DNA of 64,000 bases from positions 4,732,501 through 4,796,500 of the forward strand of contig NC_019748.1 of assembly GCF_000317575.1 (NCBI RefSeq), read 5' to 3'. The notes under the pieces were generated by a model. That model made no database searches, was not told the DNA's origin, and saw only the letters and a program-made list of their open reading frames with translations. Shown here piece after piece: positions 27,501-36,350 of the stretch (the stretch's first letter is position 1; every line of letters begins with the position of its first letter). Both the position numbers and the translations under genes were made by a program. Origin of the DNA: Stanieria cyanosphaera PCC 7437 (lineage in GTDB: Bacteria; Cyanobacteriota; Cyanobacteriia; Cyanobacteriales; Xenococcaceae).

Positions 27501-28835
27501 TCAATTATTCTTGCTAGTCAAAGACTCTGGATTAATCGGAGTCCCATCAGATAAATTTAAAATCCCCGATACTACTAATTTTTCTCCTGCTTCTATACCA
27601 GAAATAACTTGATAAGCTTGTCCTTGAATTTCACCTAAAGTCACAGGTTTTTGTTTAGCTACTAATGTAGTTTTGCCATCTTCTCCTGTTTGTTCCTGGG
27701 CAACAAAAACAAAATTTTGTCCAGCAATTCGGGAAACTGACTCAGTAGGAACTAAGACACCTGATTGTTGCGACCAAATTACCCTAGCTTTAACAAATTG
27801 TTCATCAACTAAATTGCCATTGTTAGGAAAAGTTGCCTTAGCTAAAATCGATTGTTGAGTACGATTAACTTGAGGAGCAATAAAACTAATTTTACCTCTA
27901 ACATTAGCTTGACCGGATTGATCGACAATTTCGACTGGTAATCCCGGTTTTAATTGAGATGCCTGTTCAATCGGAACATTCAAATTCAACTCCAGAGTGT
28001 CATTTTGAGTAATATTAGTTAATTCTTGTCCAGCCTCAATATAATCTCCTACTTTGGGAACAATATTACCCACTACACCGTCAATCGGAGCAACCAAACG
28101 GTTATAAGACAAATTTTCTTGAGCTACTCCTAATTGAGCTTCAGCCTGATTTTGAGCAGCTTTTTCTCGGTTGATTGCTGCCTCAGCAGCTTTGATTCCT
28201 TCTTGGGCAGCTACTAGATTTTTTTGTGAAGCATTAAGAGCTTGTTCTAAAGCATCTTGTTGAGCTTGAGCCGTTTTCAAATCTCGGCTACGTTCATCCA
28301 AAAGTTGTTTAGATTCTGCGCCTTCAGTAACCAAAAATTCAACTCTCTTTAAATTTTCCTGAGCCAACTCTACTTCCGCTTCTTGCTGACGTAGATCTGC
28401 TTGTTTTTGAGCGACATCTGCTGCTGCTGCTGCCTCTTGTGCTTGAGCAGTTCGCAACTGTGCTATGGCATTATCGAGATTAGCTTTTTGGATATTAATA
28501 TTAGATACTGCTGCATTAACCTCTTCTTGCGCTTCTGTTAATTGAAGTTGAATTAAAGGTTGTCCTTGGCGAACTGCTTCTCCTTCTGTAGCCGAAATAG
28601 AAACTATTCTGCCATCGACTTGAGAAGCTAAAATCACTCTTTGTTTAGCCGTTAAACTACCAACAAACTCAGAACTATCTCTAATTGCAGCACGTTCTAA
28701 GTTTTGCAGTTTTACTGGCACTGCTGGAGGTTGAGTTGCTTGAGGAGGCTCTTGTTTGCTACAAGCAGCAGTTAACAAAGTTACTGTGACAATTAGAGCA
28801 AATAACCTACCCCTAACCAAAGGTCTGTCATTCAT
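27501..28835 (-). CDS. RND efflux periplasmic adaptor (membrane fusion protein)
   Basis: 444 residues. The N-terminus has a signal sequence ending in a lipobox-like TAAC25, so it is probably a lipoprotein. The body includes a lipoyl-like half (VDGRIVSISATEGEAVRQGQPLI) and a long Ala/Gln-rich coiled-coil hairpin (about residues 100-240). The second lipoyl half (LSYNRLVAPIDGVVGNIVPKVGDYIEAGQEL) and beta-barrel domains follow. It bridges the RND pump to an outer-membrane channel. It is the promoter-proximal gene of the pair. The coiled coil is longer than in AcrA, suggesting a long hairpin. Confidence 0.92.
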   Translation of the reverse strand: MNDRPLVRGRLFALIVTVTLLTAACSKQEPPQATQPPAVPVKLQNLERAAIRDSSEFVGSLTAKQRVILASQVDGRIVSISATEGEAVRQGQPLIQLQLTEAQEEVNAAVSNINIQKANLDNAIAQLRTAQAQEAAAAADVAQKQADLRQQEAEVELAQENLKRVEFLVTEGAESKQLLDERSRDLKTAQAQQDALEQALNASQKNLVAAQEGIKAAEAAINREKAAQNQAEAQLGVAQENLSYNRLVAPIDGVVGNIVPKVGDYIEAGQELTNITQNDTLELNLNVPIEQASQLKPGLPVEIVDQSGQANVRGKISFIAPQVNRTQQSILAKATFPNNGNLVDEQFVKARVIWSQQSGVLVPTESVSRIAGQNFVFVAQEQTGEDGKTTLVAKQKPVTLGEIQGQAYQVISGIEAGEKLVVSGILNLSDGTPINPESLTSKNN

Positions 28836-29219
28836 TAGTTATTTATTACTATTAATAATATTTACAGTTTATAAAACTTAACTTTTATTTGCTAACTTAA
28901 AATAAATCAAAAATCCTGAATTTGCTATTCACCTTTAGAAAGATATTTTGTCAACTGTGATTTAATCAATCTTGGGCTTGATAATATTACCCGAACAGAC
29001 CCCAAAAAATCTTGCAAGTTTTTGCTATTTTTAATAAGTTCTTGCTATTTGTAGAATTTTCAAGACAAATTAATTTACAATAAGCTTTTATTTTAATCTA
29101 AAATTATAAAGCGATCGCGTAATTGAAAAATTATTATTCAGTACTTATGGTAGAGGTAAACACAGTTCAAAATTGATATAAATTTACATTAGTGATTCTA
29201 AATTTATAGGCAAAAAGAT
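28836..29219. other. Divergent intergenic region between the efflux operon and terD genes
   Basis: It separates two divergent units and should hold both promoters. Apart from one HIP1 site and the direct repeat at 29016-29050, I see nothing. Confidence 0.5.
29016..29050. repeat. 15-bp direct repeat, possible operator
   Basis: AAGTTTTTGCTATTT (29016-29030) recurs as AAGTTCTTGCTATTT (29036-29050), with one mismatch and a 20-base period. Two helical turns between half-sites would suit a dimeric or tandem regulator in this divergent promoter region. No regulator is identified. Confidence 0.35.
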
Positions 29220-29798
29220 ATGGCTATATCTCTACAAAAAGGACAGCGAGTTTCACTAGAAAAAGTAGCACCTGGACTAGAAGCGGTTTTAGTAGGTTTA
29301 GGATGGGATATCAATCGAACAGACTCAGGTGTAGATTTCGATTTAGATACTTCTGTTTTCCTGTTGGGAAGTAATGAAAAGATTTTGACAGAAAACCATT
29401 TTATCTTTTATAACAATCCCAAAAGCCCAGAACAACCTCCTTCGGTAGAGTATATGGGAGATAATAGAACAGGACAAGGAGAAGGGGATGATGAAGTAAT
29501 TCTAGTCAACCTTACCAAGATACCAAATGAGGTTGAAAAACTAGTATTTACAGTTACGATTTATGAAGCAGATCAACGCAGACAAAACTTTGGACAAGTA
29601 CATAATGCATTTGTAAGACTTGTAGATGTGAAAACCAAACAAGAAGTTTTGCGCTATGACCTAGCCGAAGATTATTCCATTGAAACTGCATTAATTATGG
29701 CAGAGCTTTATCGCAAAGATGGTACATGGCGAATGAGTGCAGTTGGCGCGGGTTATCAAGGAGGATTAGAGGCTTTATTAAATCGCTACCATAGTTAA
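29220..29798 (+). CDS. TerD-family calcium-binding stress protein (first copy)
   Basis: 192 residues. Starts MAISLQKGQRVSLEKVAPGLEAVLVGLGWD and contains the paired acidic Ca-binding loops FDLDTSVFLL and GEGDDEVILVNL, then DNAFVRLVD-like (HNAFVRLVD) and IMAELYRKDGTWRMSAVG. This matches the TerD/TerZ/CABP family, linked to tellurite and general stress resistance. It acts in the cytoplasm. The second copy starts 3 bases after its stop. Confidence 0.92.
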   Translation: MAISLQKGQRVSLEKVAPGLEAVLVGLGWDINRTDSGVDFDLDTSVFLLGSNEKILTENHFIFYNNPKSPEQPPSVEYMGDNRTGQGEGDDEVILVNLTKIPNEVEKLVFTVTIYEADQRRQNFGQVHNAFVRLVDVKTKQEVLRYDLAEDYSIETALIMAELYRKDGTWRMSAVGAGYQGGLEALLNRYHS

Positions 29799-29801
29799 AC
29801 A

Positions 29802-30392
29802 ATGACGATTAATTTACAAAAAGGACAACGCATTTCTCTGAAGAAAGAAGCTCCTAATCTGACTAGACTTATGTGTGGTTTAGGCTGGGATGTAGCCAAA
29901 AAAGCTGGTGGTTGGTTTAGTTCTTCTCCTAATTTTGATTTAGATTCATTTGTAATTTGTTTAGATCAAAATCAAAAGTTAACTGATAAATCAGACATTA
30001 TTTATTTTGCTAACTTGAGACATTCTTCAGGGGCTATTACTCATTTGGGAGATAACTTAACTGGCGATGGACAAGGAGATGATGAGCAAATTATTGTAGA
30101 TTTGCCCAAAGTTCCAGATAGACTAAGTAAGTTGCTTTTTTTAGTTAACATTTATGAAGCCCAAAAAAGAAACCAAGAACTTTCTCAAGTAGACAATGCT
30201 TTTGTCAGATTAGTTGATTTGAATAATAATCAAGAAATTGCTCGTTATCAACTTTCTGGAAGTCAGTATCAGAATAAAAATGCCTTAATTTTGGGAGAAG
30301 TTTATCGACATGATAGTGAATGGAAAATGGCAGCTATTGGAGAAGCTTTTCTTGCCAAAGGAATAGGAGATATTGCTAAAAAATACATCTAA
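29802..30392 (+). CDS. TerD-family calcium-binding stress protein (second copy)
   Basis: 196 residues, a paralogue of the preceding gene (INLQKGQRISLKKEAPNLTRLM, FDLDSFVICLDQN, GDGQGDDEQIIVDLPKVP, DNAFVRLVDLNNNQEI, GEVYRHDSEWKMAAIGE). The extra KKAGGWFSSSPN loop before the first Ca site resembles TerZ-like members. The two genes are surely one transcript. The gene ends 3 bases before the convergent gene at 30396. Confidence 0.92.
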   Translation: MTINLQKGQRISLKKEAPNLTRLMCGLGWDVAKKAGGWFSSSPNFDLDSFVICLDQNQKLTDKSDIIYFANLRHSSGAITHLGDNLTGDGQGDDEQIIVDLPKVPDRLSKLLFLVNIYEAQKRNQELSQVDNAFVRLVDLNNNQEIARYQLSGSQYQNKNALILGEVYRHDSEWKMAAIGEAFLAKGIGDIAKKYI

Positions 30393-30395
30393 AAA

Positions 30396-30974
30396 CTAGA
30401 TTGATTTTAAAGTTGATAAATAACTAATAGCTGCTTCTAATCTTGAAGGATATGATTCAGCAAGCTCATTAAACCACATACCTTCGTCCGAATTAGGATC
30501 GAGGTTTTTTAACCATTGTTCTGCTTGTTGAACTAATTGTTTGTGCTGTAATTGTTTTTGCTGTTCTTGAATAATAATTTCTTGTTTATTTCTGTTATAG
30601 TTTAACTGCTCTTGAGCTTGCTGATGAGTTTGTTTATTTTTGTACTGAGCTTTGATTGACTCAAAAGATTCATTTAGTTGTGAGTTATTTTGAATAATCT
30701 TAGTATTTTTTATTTTAGCTGAAGATAAATTTTGCTTCTGTTGGTATTGTTGTTTAATTAAATCAAGAGATTCATCAACTTGAGACTGAGCTTGAGTTAT
30801 TTGATTTCGATTAGGTTCTTTTGACTTTTTATTTGTCTTTAATTCAGATTTAACCTCATCAAGCAAATTTCCTATTTCGCTACTATAATTTGGGGGTAAA
30901 CTATCAGAATCCTTATATGTAGATTTTAATTCATTTAATAAATTATCTAAGTTTTGCTCGGAGTTCATCGTCAA
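30396..30974 (-). CDS. Gln/Lys-rich coiled-coil protein, probably the cyanobacterial Slr1339-type salt-stress family
   Basis: 192 residues. The N-terminus repeats a short motif (NLDNLLNELKSTY, IGNLLDEVKSELK, ESLDLIKQQYQ, NESFESIKAQYK) at roughly 45-residue spacing. The middle is a Gln-rich coiled coil. The C-terminus WLKNLDPNSDEGMWFNELAESYPSRLEAA resembles the conserved tail of a cyanobacterial protein associated with salt stress (Slr1339 type). That naming is from memory and not certain. It could bind the adjacent TerD proteins, but only proximity suggests so. Confidence 0.55.
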   Translation of the reverse strand: MTMNSEQNLDNLLNELKSTYKDSDSLPPNYSSEIGNLLDEVKSELKTNKKSKEPNRNQITQAQSQVDESLDLIKQQYQQKQNLSSAKIKNTKIIQNNSQLNESFESIKAQYKNKQTHQQAQEQLNYNRNKQEIIIQEQQKQLQHKQLVQQAEQWLKNLDPNSDEGMWFNELAESYPSRLEAAISYLSTLKSI

Positions 30975-31047
30975 AAATAATTTAAATTTAAAGTTGTTTT
31001 AATTTAATTGCTTCTTTCCTAATTATAAAAAATTATCACAACTATCA

Positions 31048-31075
31048 GTAGAAGCAATTCATGAATTGCCCCTAC
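31048..31075. repeat. 28-bp palindrome (family member 3)
   Basis: GTAGAAGCAATTC and GAATTGCCCCTAC flank a central AT. The core AATTCATGAATT is the same as in the copies at 24188 and 37616. It lies between two minus-strand genes, just after the end of the WecB/TagA-type gene. Confidence 0.75.
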
Positions 31076-31085
31076 TCAAAAAAAA

Positions 31086-31823
31086 TTATCTTAAAGAACG
31101 CCAAAAGAACTGAGGTAAAGCGAGCATTCTTTTCCATCGCCAAGGTTCTTGATATAAACGATAAGACCATTCAAGATGGTTATCACTTAACCAAGCAGGT
31201 GCGCGAGATTTGTAACCTGACCAAATATCAAAACTACCACCTACACCAATCCAGATAGAATTAGGACAAAGATGACGATTTTTTTGAATCCAAAACTCTT
31301 GTCGAGGAACTCCTAAACCCACGAGAATAATTTGAGGTTGTTGTGCTTGAAGAGTTTGTTGCCACTGAGCTTGTTCTTCTGGAGGGAGATAACCATGCTG
31401 GGCAATAATTTGCAGCTTAGGGATTTTTTGCTGCCATACCTTAGCTGCTGTTACTGCTATGCCTGGTTTACCGCCATAAAAAGCAACAGAATAAGTTTGA
31501 GCTTGATTTTCAAGGCTAGCCAAAAAAGATTCGGCTAATTCTATTCCTGGACAACGTTGTATTTTGTGACCACGTAAACGCAAATAAAAAACAATTCCAG
31601 AACCATCAGGAATTACAAATTCGGCATTTTGGATGATTTCGGCTAGCTCTGGTTCTTTTTCTGCCAACATTGCCATCTCGGCATTAAGTGTGACTACATG
31701 AGTGCCTAATTGACGATTAAGTCGATTGACTAGCCATCCTTGATAATCATTAAGCAAATGAACTGAGACATTTAATACTGGATAACGAGGCGGAGAAACT
31801 AATTGTTCTTGTGAGTGGGACAT
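31086..31823 (-). CDS. WecB/TagA/CpsF-family glycosyltransferase
   Basis: 245 residues of a GT26-type enzyme. It shows TLNAEMAMLAEKEPELAEIIQNAEFVIPDGSG (acceptor and catalytic region), RCPGIELAESFLA, VAFYGGKPGIAVTAA, ILVGLGVPRQEFWI and IWIGVGGSFDIWSG. Members transfer ManNAc(A) or similar sugars to lipid-linked precursors of exopolysaccharide or teichoic-acid-like polymers. It is downstream of the ybjQ-like gene on the same strand. Confidence 0.9.
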   Translation of the reverse strand: MSHSQEQLVSPPRYPVLNVSVHLLNDYQGWLVNRLNRQLGTHVVTLNAEMAMLAEKEPELAEIIQNAEFVIPDGSGIVFYLRLRGHKIQRCPGIELAESFLASLENQAQTYSVAFYGGKPGIAVTAAKVWQQKIPKLQIIAQHGYLPPEEQAQWQQTLQAQQPQIILVGLGVPRQEFWIQKNRHLCPNSIWIGVGGSFDIWSGYKSRAPAWLSDNHLEWSYRLYQEPWRWKRMLALPQFFWRSLR

Positions 31824-31895
31824 AATATTCTTAGTTGAATAAAATCTGACTTAAACAAAAAACTCAAATTTTAGGAAATAATTCCAAGTTTTTGT

Positions 31896-32225
31896 TCAAT
31901 TTCTGAGTTTAACTGCCGTACCGCTTGCAGTAATCAGTAGTAAAGCACCTTGACTATCGACGTTAATTGTACCTGTATCAATTTCAATTCCGATAATGGC
32001 ATTAGCACCTAAAGCTTGAGCGCGTTGTTTTAGTTCTGCAATTGCATTTTGCTGTCCTTTTTCAAAAACTTTTTCATAGCTACCAGTACGACCGCCGATA
32101 ATATCTCGAATTCCAGCAAAAAAGTCTCTTAAGGCATTGGTTCCGTAAACGACTTCAGCAGTGACAATACCTAGATAAGCTTCAACAGTGTAACCTTGAA
32201 CAAGATCAGTAGTAGTAACTATCAT
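31896..32225 (-). CDS. YbjQ/DUF74 family protein
   Basis: 109 residues matching the small pentameric YbjQ family. Signatures are YLGIVTAEVVYGTNALRDFFAGIRDIIGGRTGSYE, QNAIAELKQRAQALGANAIIGIEID and LLLITASGTAV. The family has been called heavy-metal-binding, but its function is unsettled. It is probably cytoplasmic and co-transcribed with the glycosyltransferase. Confidence 0.88.
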   Translation of the reverse strand: MIVTTTDLVQGYTVEAYLGIVTAEVVYGTNALRDFFAGIRDIIGGRTGSYEKVFEKGQQNAIAELKQRAQALGANAIIGIEIDTGTINVDSQGALLLITASGTAVKLRN

Positions 32226-32487
32226 GGGTTGAAATTTTTAATGATTATGAAATTATCGTATCAAACTGCTTTGCCTACTCATGATGCTTTTTGTTCAATC
32301 AAAGCCAATATTTGAGCCAAACAAGCTGAAAAAATGACAAGTATTTTTAGAATTGAATATCATTGATCAAGAATTATCGGGCTATTTGTTGCCATTTAAT
32401 TGAGTCTTTAAGTATATTTTCTGAGTTTTTTCAAATCGTTTTGTCATACTATGACCACAAGAAGTAAGCTAAAAAACAATTAAACCA

Positions 32488-33417
32488 ATGAACCGCTATT
32501 CACTGTTAAACAGATTTCAAGGTGCGTGGCTAGGTAGTGCGATTGGGAAAGCTTTAACTAGTAATTTGCAAGCATCAGATTGGCAAAAAATAACTTATGC
32601 TCAAGCTTCTGAAGGAATGTTAGCTGGTGAAAAAATAGCTCAAATTCTCTGCAACTGCGAAAGAATTGAACAACTCGATTGGCAAAAAATAGCTTTGGAA
32701 CTAGAACTGGAAAAACTAAGTCATTGTAGCGAAGAAGTAATTTGTGCAGTTTTACCGTTAGTGCTGTTGTGCCATGACAACTTATATTTGTTTAAAGAGC
32801 AATGGCAACGATTATCGTTCTTTGCTCACCATTGTATAGAAGTTAAAGAAGCTATTTACTTTTTCAGTAAAGCGATCGCTTTGATTTTAAGAGAAAAATT
32901 AAATTTTACTGACGGTTTCGACTCCATTATATTAGATGTAGGAGAGCCAAGAGCTTTTTTGGTTAAACGGTTAAATCAAGCTCTAATCCTGTCATCTCAG
33001 GGTAAAAGCTTACAAGAAGTGGTGGAGGAGTTAGACCAAGAAGATCAAAGTCATCCGATGCAAAATGCGATCGCTCTAGCTTGGTATTGTTTTCAATCTA
33101 GTCCAGAAAATTTTTCTCTTTGTATTCGTCGAGCTATGAATACAGGTTCTCAATGTTTAACAGTGGTTGTTCTTACAGGAGCTTTGGCGGGAGCATATAA
33201 TGGTAGAACTGGAATTCCTCTTAGTTGGCGTTTGGCAAGTCAAAACAATGGATGTTACCGAAGGCTCGAACAAGAATCTCAACGTTTACTTGCTACTTGG
33301 TTAGGGATGTATCAGCCAAATCTTGAGACAATTTCTACATCAATTGTTGCTGCTGCTGGAGTTATTCAACCACGAGCTTCTCTAAAAATAATTTCTCAAC
33401 AGGAGCAACCAACCTGA
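32488..33417 (+). CDS. ADP-ribosylglycohydrolase-like protein, probably catalytically altered
   Basis: 309 residues. The N-terminal NRFQGAWLGSAIGKAL parallels the GxxxGDxxG opening of ADP-ribosylglycohydrolases, and the C-terminal LTVVVLTGALAGAYNGRTGIPLSW parallels their GALAGAxxG-IP element. The paired metal-binding Asp residues expected at the GD position and before the C-terminal motif are not seen (GSAIGK instead of GDA, QCLT instead of DAD-like). It may therefore bind ADP-ribose-like ligands without cleaving them. It precedes the PgpH-type gene by about 150 bases on the same strand. Confidence 0.6.
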   Translation: MNRYSLLNRFQGAWLGSAIGKALTSNLQASDWQKITYAQASEGMLAGEKIAQILCNCERIEQLDWQKIALELELEKLSHCSEEVICAVLPLVLLCHDNLYLFKEQWQRLSFFAHHCIEVKEAIYFFSKAIALILREKLNFTDGFDSIILDVGEPRAFLVKRLNQALILSSQGKSLQEVVEELDQEDQSHPMQNAIALAWYCFQSSPENFSLCIRRAMNTGSQCLTVVVLTGALAGAYNGRTGIPLSWRLASQNNGCYRRLEQESQRLLATWLGMYQPNLETISTSIVAAAGVIQPRASLKIISQQEQPT

Positions 33418-33570
33418 CAAGACATCCTCGACGTTTCTCCCTCTCAACAAAATTCTAATTTATTAAAACAATAAATTTTTTTCTTTCACTCTTGGTTACA
33501 ATACTACTTCTAGATTTTTTAAGACGCAATTTAATTCAAGCAGTGCCAATGTTTTAGATCTCCACCCATT

Positions 33571-36012
33571 ATGAAAAGCTTGTCTTTATTAACTGAACAA
33601 CTTGAAGCTTGGCGACACAAACATCAAAACCGATGTAATTTAAATTTTTGGTGGAGAGCCAAAGCAAGCAACAAACAACTTACGGTAGTCTCGCCTCAGC
33701 AACTCTCTCAACAACGAACTATCCGTCGACGGCATCGTCAAAGAAACGCTCTAGTAATTTTATTAGTTTCTTTAATTTCCCTTACTAGTGTAGTTGGTTA
33801 TCGTTTTTATAATCAGCCTCAGTTAGCTGTAGGTACAATTGCTCCTGTAAAAATTGAGGCTCCTCATGATGGACAATTTGAAGACCAAAAAACTACTACA
33901 GAAAAACGAAAAGAAGTTCAAACTGGTATTGTACCTATCCTCAGAAATAATCAAGTTGTTACTGGACAAATTAAATTAAATTTAGCTAAATATCTGGAAT
34001 ATATTGAACAAATTCGCCAATTATCTGCTCCTTTTCCTTTTTTAGACCCACAAAAAATTTCTACAGAAAGTCAACACTATCTTCGTTCAATTTCAGAAGC
34101 AGAATTAGATACAATTTTAAAATTTGTTGAGAATAAGCAACCATTCACAAAATCACTGCAAGTTAACCCTGAACTAACTAAAGTAGTGACTGAGCTACAA
34201 TCTTATGCTGATAATCACTCATTAGAAGAATTTGAAGCTTTAGCAGCCAAAATTACTTTAGCTCGTTATCGTTATGCTCAAGCTTGGAAAAAACTTGAAG
34301 CTAAACAAATTAATCAATTTAATGAACAGGAAATTAATACTTTAATTAATTTAAATAATTCGGTTTGGGCAACTACTAAAACCAGTATCATGCAAGCAGC
34401 AGAAAGGATTCTCACTCAAGGAATTCCTCCTGGTATGCCTTCTAATTTGCTTGAAGAAGCAGTTAATATTCAACTAAATCCAGAAATACCTCCTCAAACG
34501 GCTCATTTAGCTAGTAATTTACTACTTTCAGTTTTACAGCCTAATTTGGAACATGACCGTGAAGCCACTAAAACTATGGCAGAAAAAGCTGCTTTAGCAA
34601 TTGAACCAGTAGTGGTAGAAATCAAACAAGGAGAAGTCATAGTTGATCGCGGGGAAACTATTACTCAAGCTGATTTTGTTCTTTTGGATGGTTTTGGGTT
34701 GAGTCGTCGTACTACCAATTGGACTGGTTTAAAAATTTCGGCAATTCTGGTAACAACTTCTGTATTTACTTTTTTATTAATTCAGCAGCGAATTCATCGT
34801 TCTTTACGTCAGCGAGATTATGTTTTGCTTTGCTTGCTGAGTTTGAGTTCGCCAATTATGGTCATTCTCAACGTTCCTTATAATAATTTACCTGCTATTG
34901 GTTTATTGGTTAGTAGTTTTTACAGTCCTGCCTTAGCTATTTGTCAGATTAGTTTGTTAACAGGATTGTTAACTTTTAGTAGTACCAGTATTAGTTGGGA
35001 ATATTTACTAGCTAGTACAGCAGGAGGTTTATTAGCAGCAGCGATCGCGGGAAAATTGCGTTCTCGTGAGGCATTGGCAAGATTAGGCATTATTGTTGGT
35101 CTTACTCAAGGTGGAGTTTACCTGTTTACTAATTTGATTGTTAGTGCCACTCCTACAACTATTTGGTCTGTCGTTTTGCCTGGAGCGATTTTTTATGGTT
35201 TAACTGGTGTCGCTTGGAGTGTAGTTGCCTTGGGAATCTCTCCTTTTTTAGAGCGATTGTTTGATGTGGTTACTCCTATTCGTTTGGCAGAACTTTCTAA
35301 TCCTAATTTACCTCTCCTCAAAAGATTGGCAACCGAAGCACCAGGAACTTTTCAGCATACGATGTTTGTCGCTTCTTTAGCGGAAGCTGCTGCTAGAGAA
35401 TTAAATTGCAATGTTGAATTGATTAGGGCTGGTACTCTGTATCATGATATTGGTAAAATGCATGATCCTCTAGGATTTATCGAAAATCAGATGGGAGGTC
35501 CTAATAAACATGATGAAATTGATGACCCTTGGCTTAGTGCTGAAATAATTAAAAAACACGTCACCGAGGGTTTAATCATGGCACGCAAGTATGGCTTACC
35601 TAAAGCAATTCGCGATTTTATTCCCGAACATCAAGGTACTTTACTTATTTCTTATTTTTATTATCAAGCTAAACAGATTGCAGAAAGACAAAGCACGATA
35701 GTTTACGAATCTGATTTTCGTTACGATGGTCCGGTTCCTCAATCGCGAGAAGCAGGAATCACGATGTTGGCTGATGGTTGCGAAGCTGCTTTGCGATCGC
35801 TTAAAGATGTAACTCCTGAACAAGCTTTGAGTATGATCAAAAAGATATTTAAAGCTCGTTGGCAAGACCAGCAATTAGTAGATAGCGGTTTAAAATATGA
35901 GGAATTACCAGTAATTGCTGAAGTGTTTATTCGAGTTTGGCAACAATTTAATCACAAGCGAATTGTTTATCCTAAAGGTGCATTAGATGCTAGACCTTCA
36001 AATGGAAAGTAA
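33571..36012 (+). CDS. 7TM-HD phosphohydrolase, PgpH-type c-di-AMP phosphodiesterase
   Basis: 813 residues. One helix near residues 55-75 precedes an extracytoplasmic 7TMR-HDED domain (residues about 80-380). Seven membrane helices (about 385-590) follow, then a cytoplasmic HD domain (TFQHTMFVASLAEAAARELN, LYHDIGKMHDP, IPEHQGTLLISYFY). The HD and flanking His residues bind two metals. The family member PgpH degrades c-di-AMP in Listeria; cyanobacteria use c-di-AMP in osmotic and night survival control. Assignment to c-di-AMP is by family. Confidence 0.88.
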   Translation: MKSLSLLTEQLEAWRHKHQNRCNLNFWWRAKASNKQLTVVSPQQLSQQRTIRRRHRQRNALVILLVSLISLTSVVGYRFYNQPQLAVGTIAPVKIEAPHDGQFEDQKTTTEKRKEVQTGIVPILRNNQVVTGQIKLNLAKYLEYIEQIRQLSAPFPFLDPQKISTESQHYLRSISEAELDTILKFVENKQPFTKSLQVNPELTKVVTELQSYADNHSLEEFEALAAKITLARYRYAQAWKKLEAKQINQFNEQEINTLINLNNSVWATTKTSIMQAAERILTQGIPPGMPSNLLEEAVNIQLNPEIPPQTAHLASNLLLSVLQPNLEHDREATKTMAEKAALAIEPVVVEIKQGEVIVDRGETITQADFVLLDGFGLSRRTTNWTGLKISAILVTTSVFTFLLIQQRIHRSLRQRDYVLLCLLSLSSPIMVILNVPYNNLPAIGLLVSSFYSPALAICQISLLTGLLTFSSTSISWEYLLASTAGGLLAAAIAGKLRSREALARLGIIVGLTQGGVYLFTNLIVSATPTTIWSVVLPGAIFYGLTGVAWSVVALGISPFLERLFDVVTPIRLAELSNPNLPLLKRLATEAPGTFQHTMFVASLAEAAARELNCNVELIRAGTLYHDIGKMHDPLGFIENQMGGPNKHDEIDDPWLSAEIIKKHVTEGLIMARKYGLPKAIRDFIPEHQGTLLISYFYYQAKQIAERQSTIVYESDFRYDGPVPQSREAGITMLADGCEAALRSLKDVTPEQALSMIKKIFKARWQDQQLVDSGLKYEELPVIAEVFIRVWQQFNHKRIVYPKGALDARPSNGK

Positions 36013-36350
36013 AAAGTAAAAAATTTTCAGGTATTCAACTAAATAATACTAAATCCGATTAATAAAGTACACTTATTGGTTAGCAGTATAAATTAGCCTA
36101 AAATCTTTCTGCTTTCTACCTCGATGCGCTTGCGTCCTTTGAGGTTTCCTCAAAGGCGGTCGCATCGCTACCTTGACTAACTTTTTAAGTATTGTATCCA
36201 AACAGGATTTAGTATGATTATGACTTGAATTTGATATTTAATCTGATTGAAAATAAATTAGTAACTTTCAGTCTTTAGATAGATTTTAAATAAACTAAAC
36301 TTTAACTAATTTAAAATCAATTTCAATAAATATTATTAGCGAGAATTATT
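36013..36350. other. Intergenic region with hairpin repeat
   Basis: The stretch between the PgpH-type and PiT genes is AT-rich and includes the stem-loop repeat at 36122-36167. No gene is seen. Confidence 0.5.
36122..36167. repeat. 46-bp nested inverted repeat
   Basis: Outer arms CGATGCG (36122-36128) and CGCATCG (36161-36167) enclose a perfect inner hairpin CCTTTGAGG-TTT-CCTCAAAGG (36136-36156). It is GC-rich against an AT-rich background, so probably a small mobile or palindromic repeat. Confidence 0.7.
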
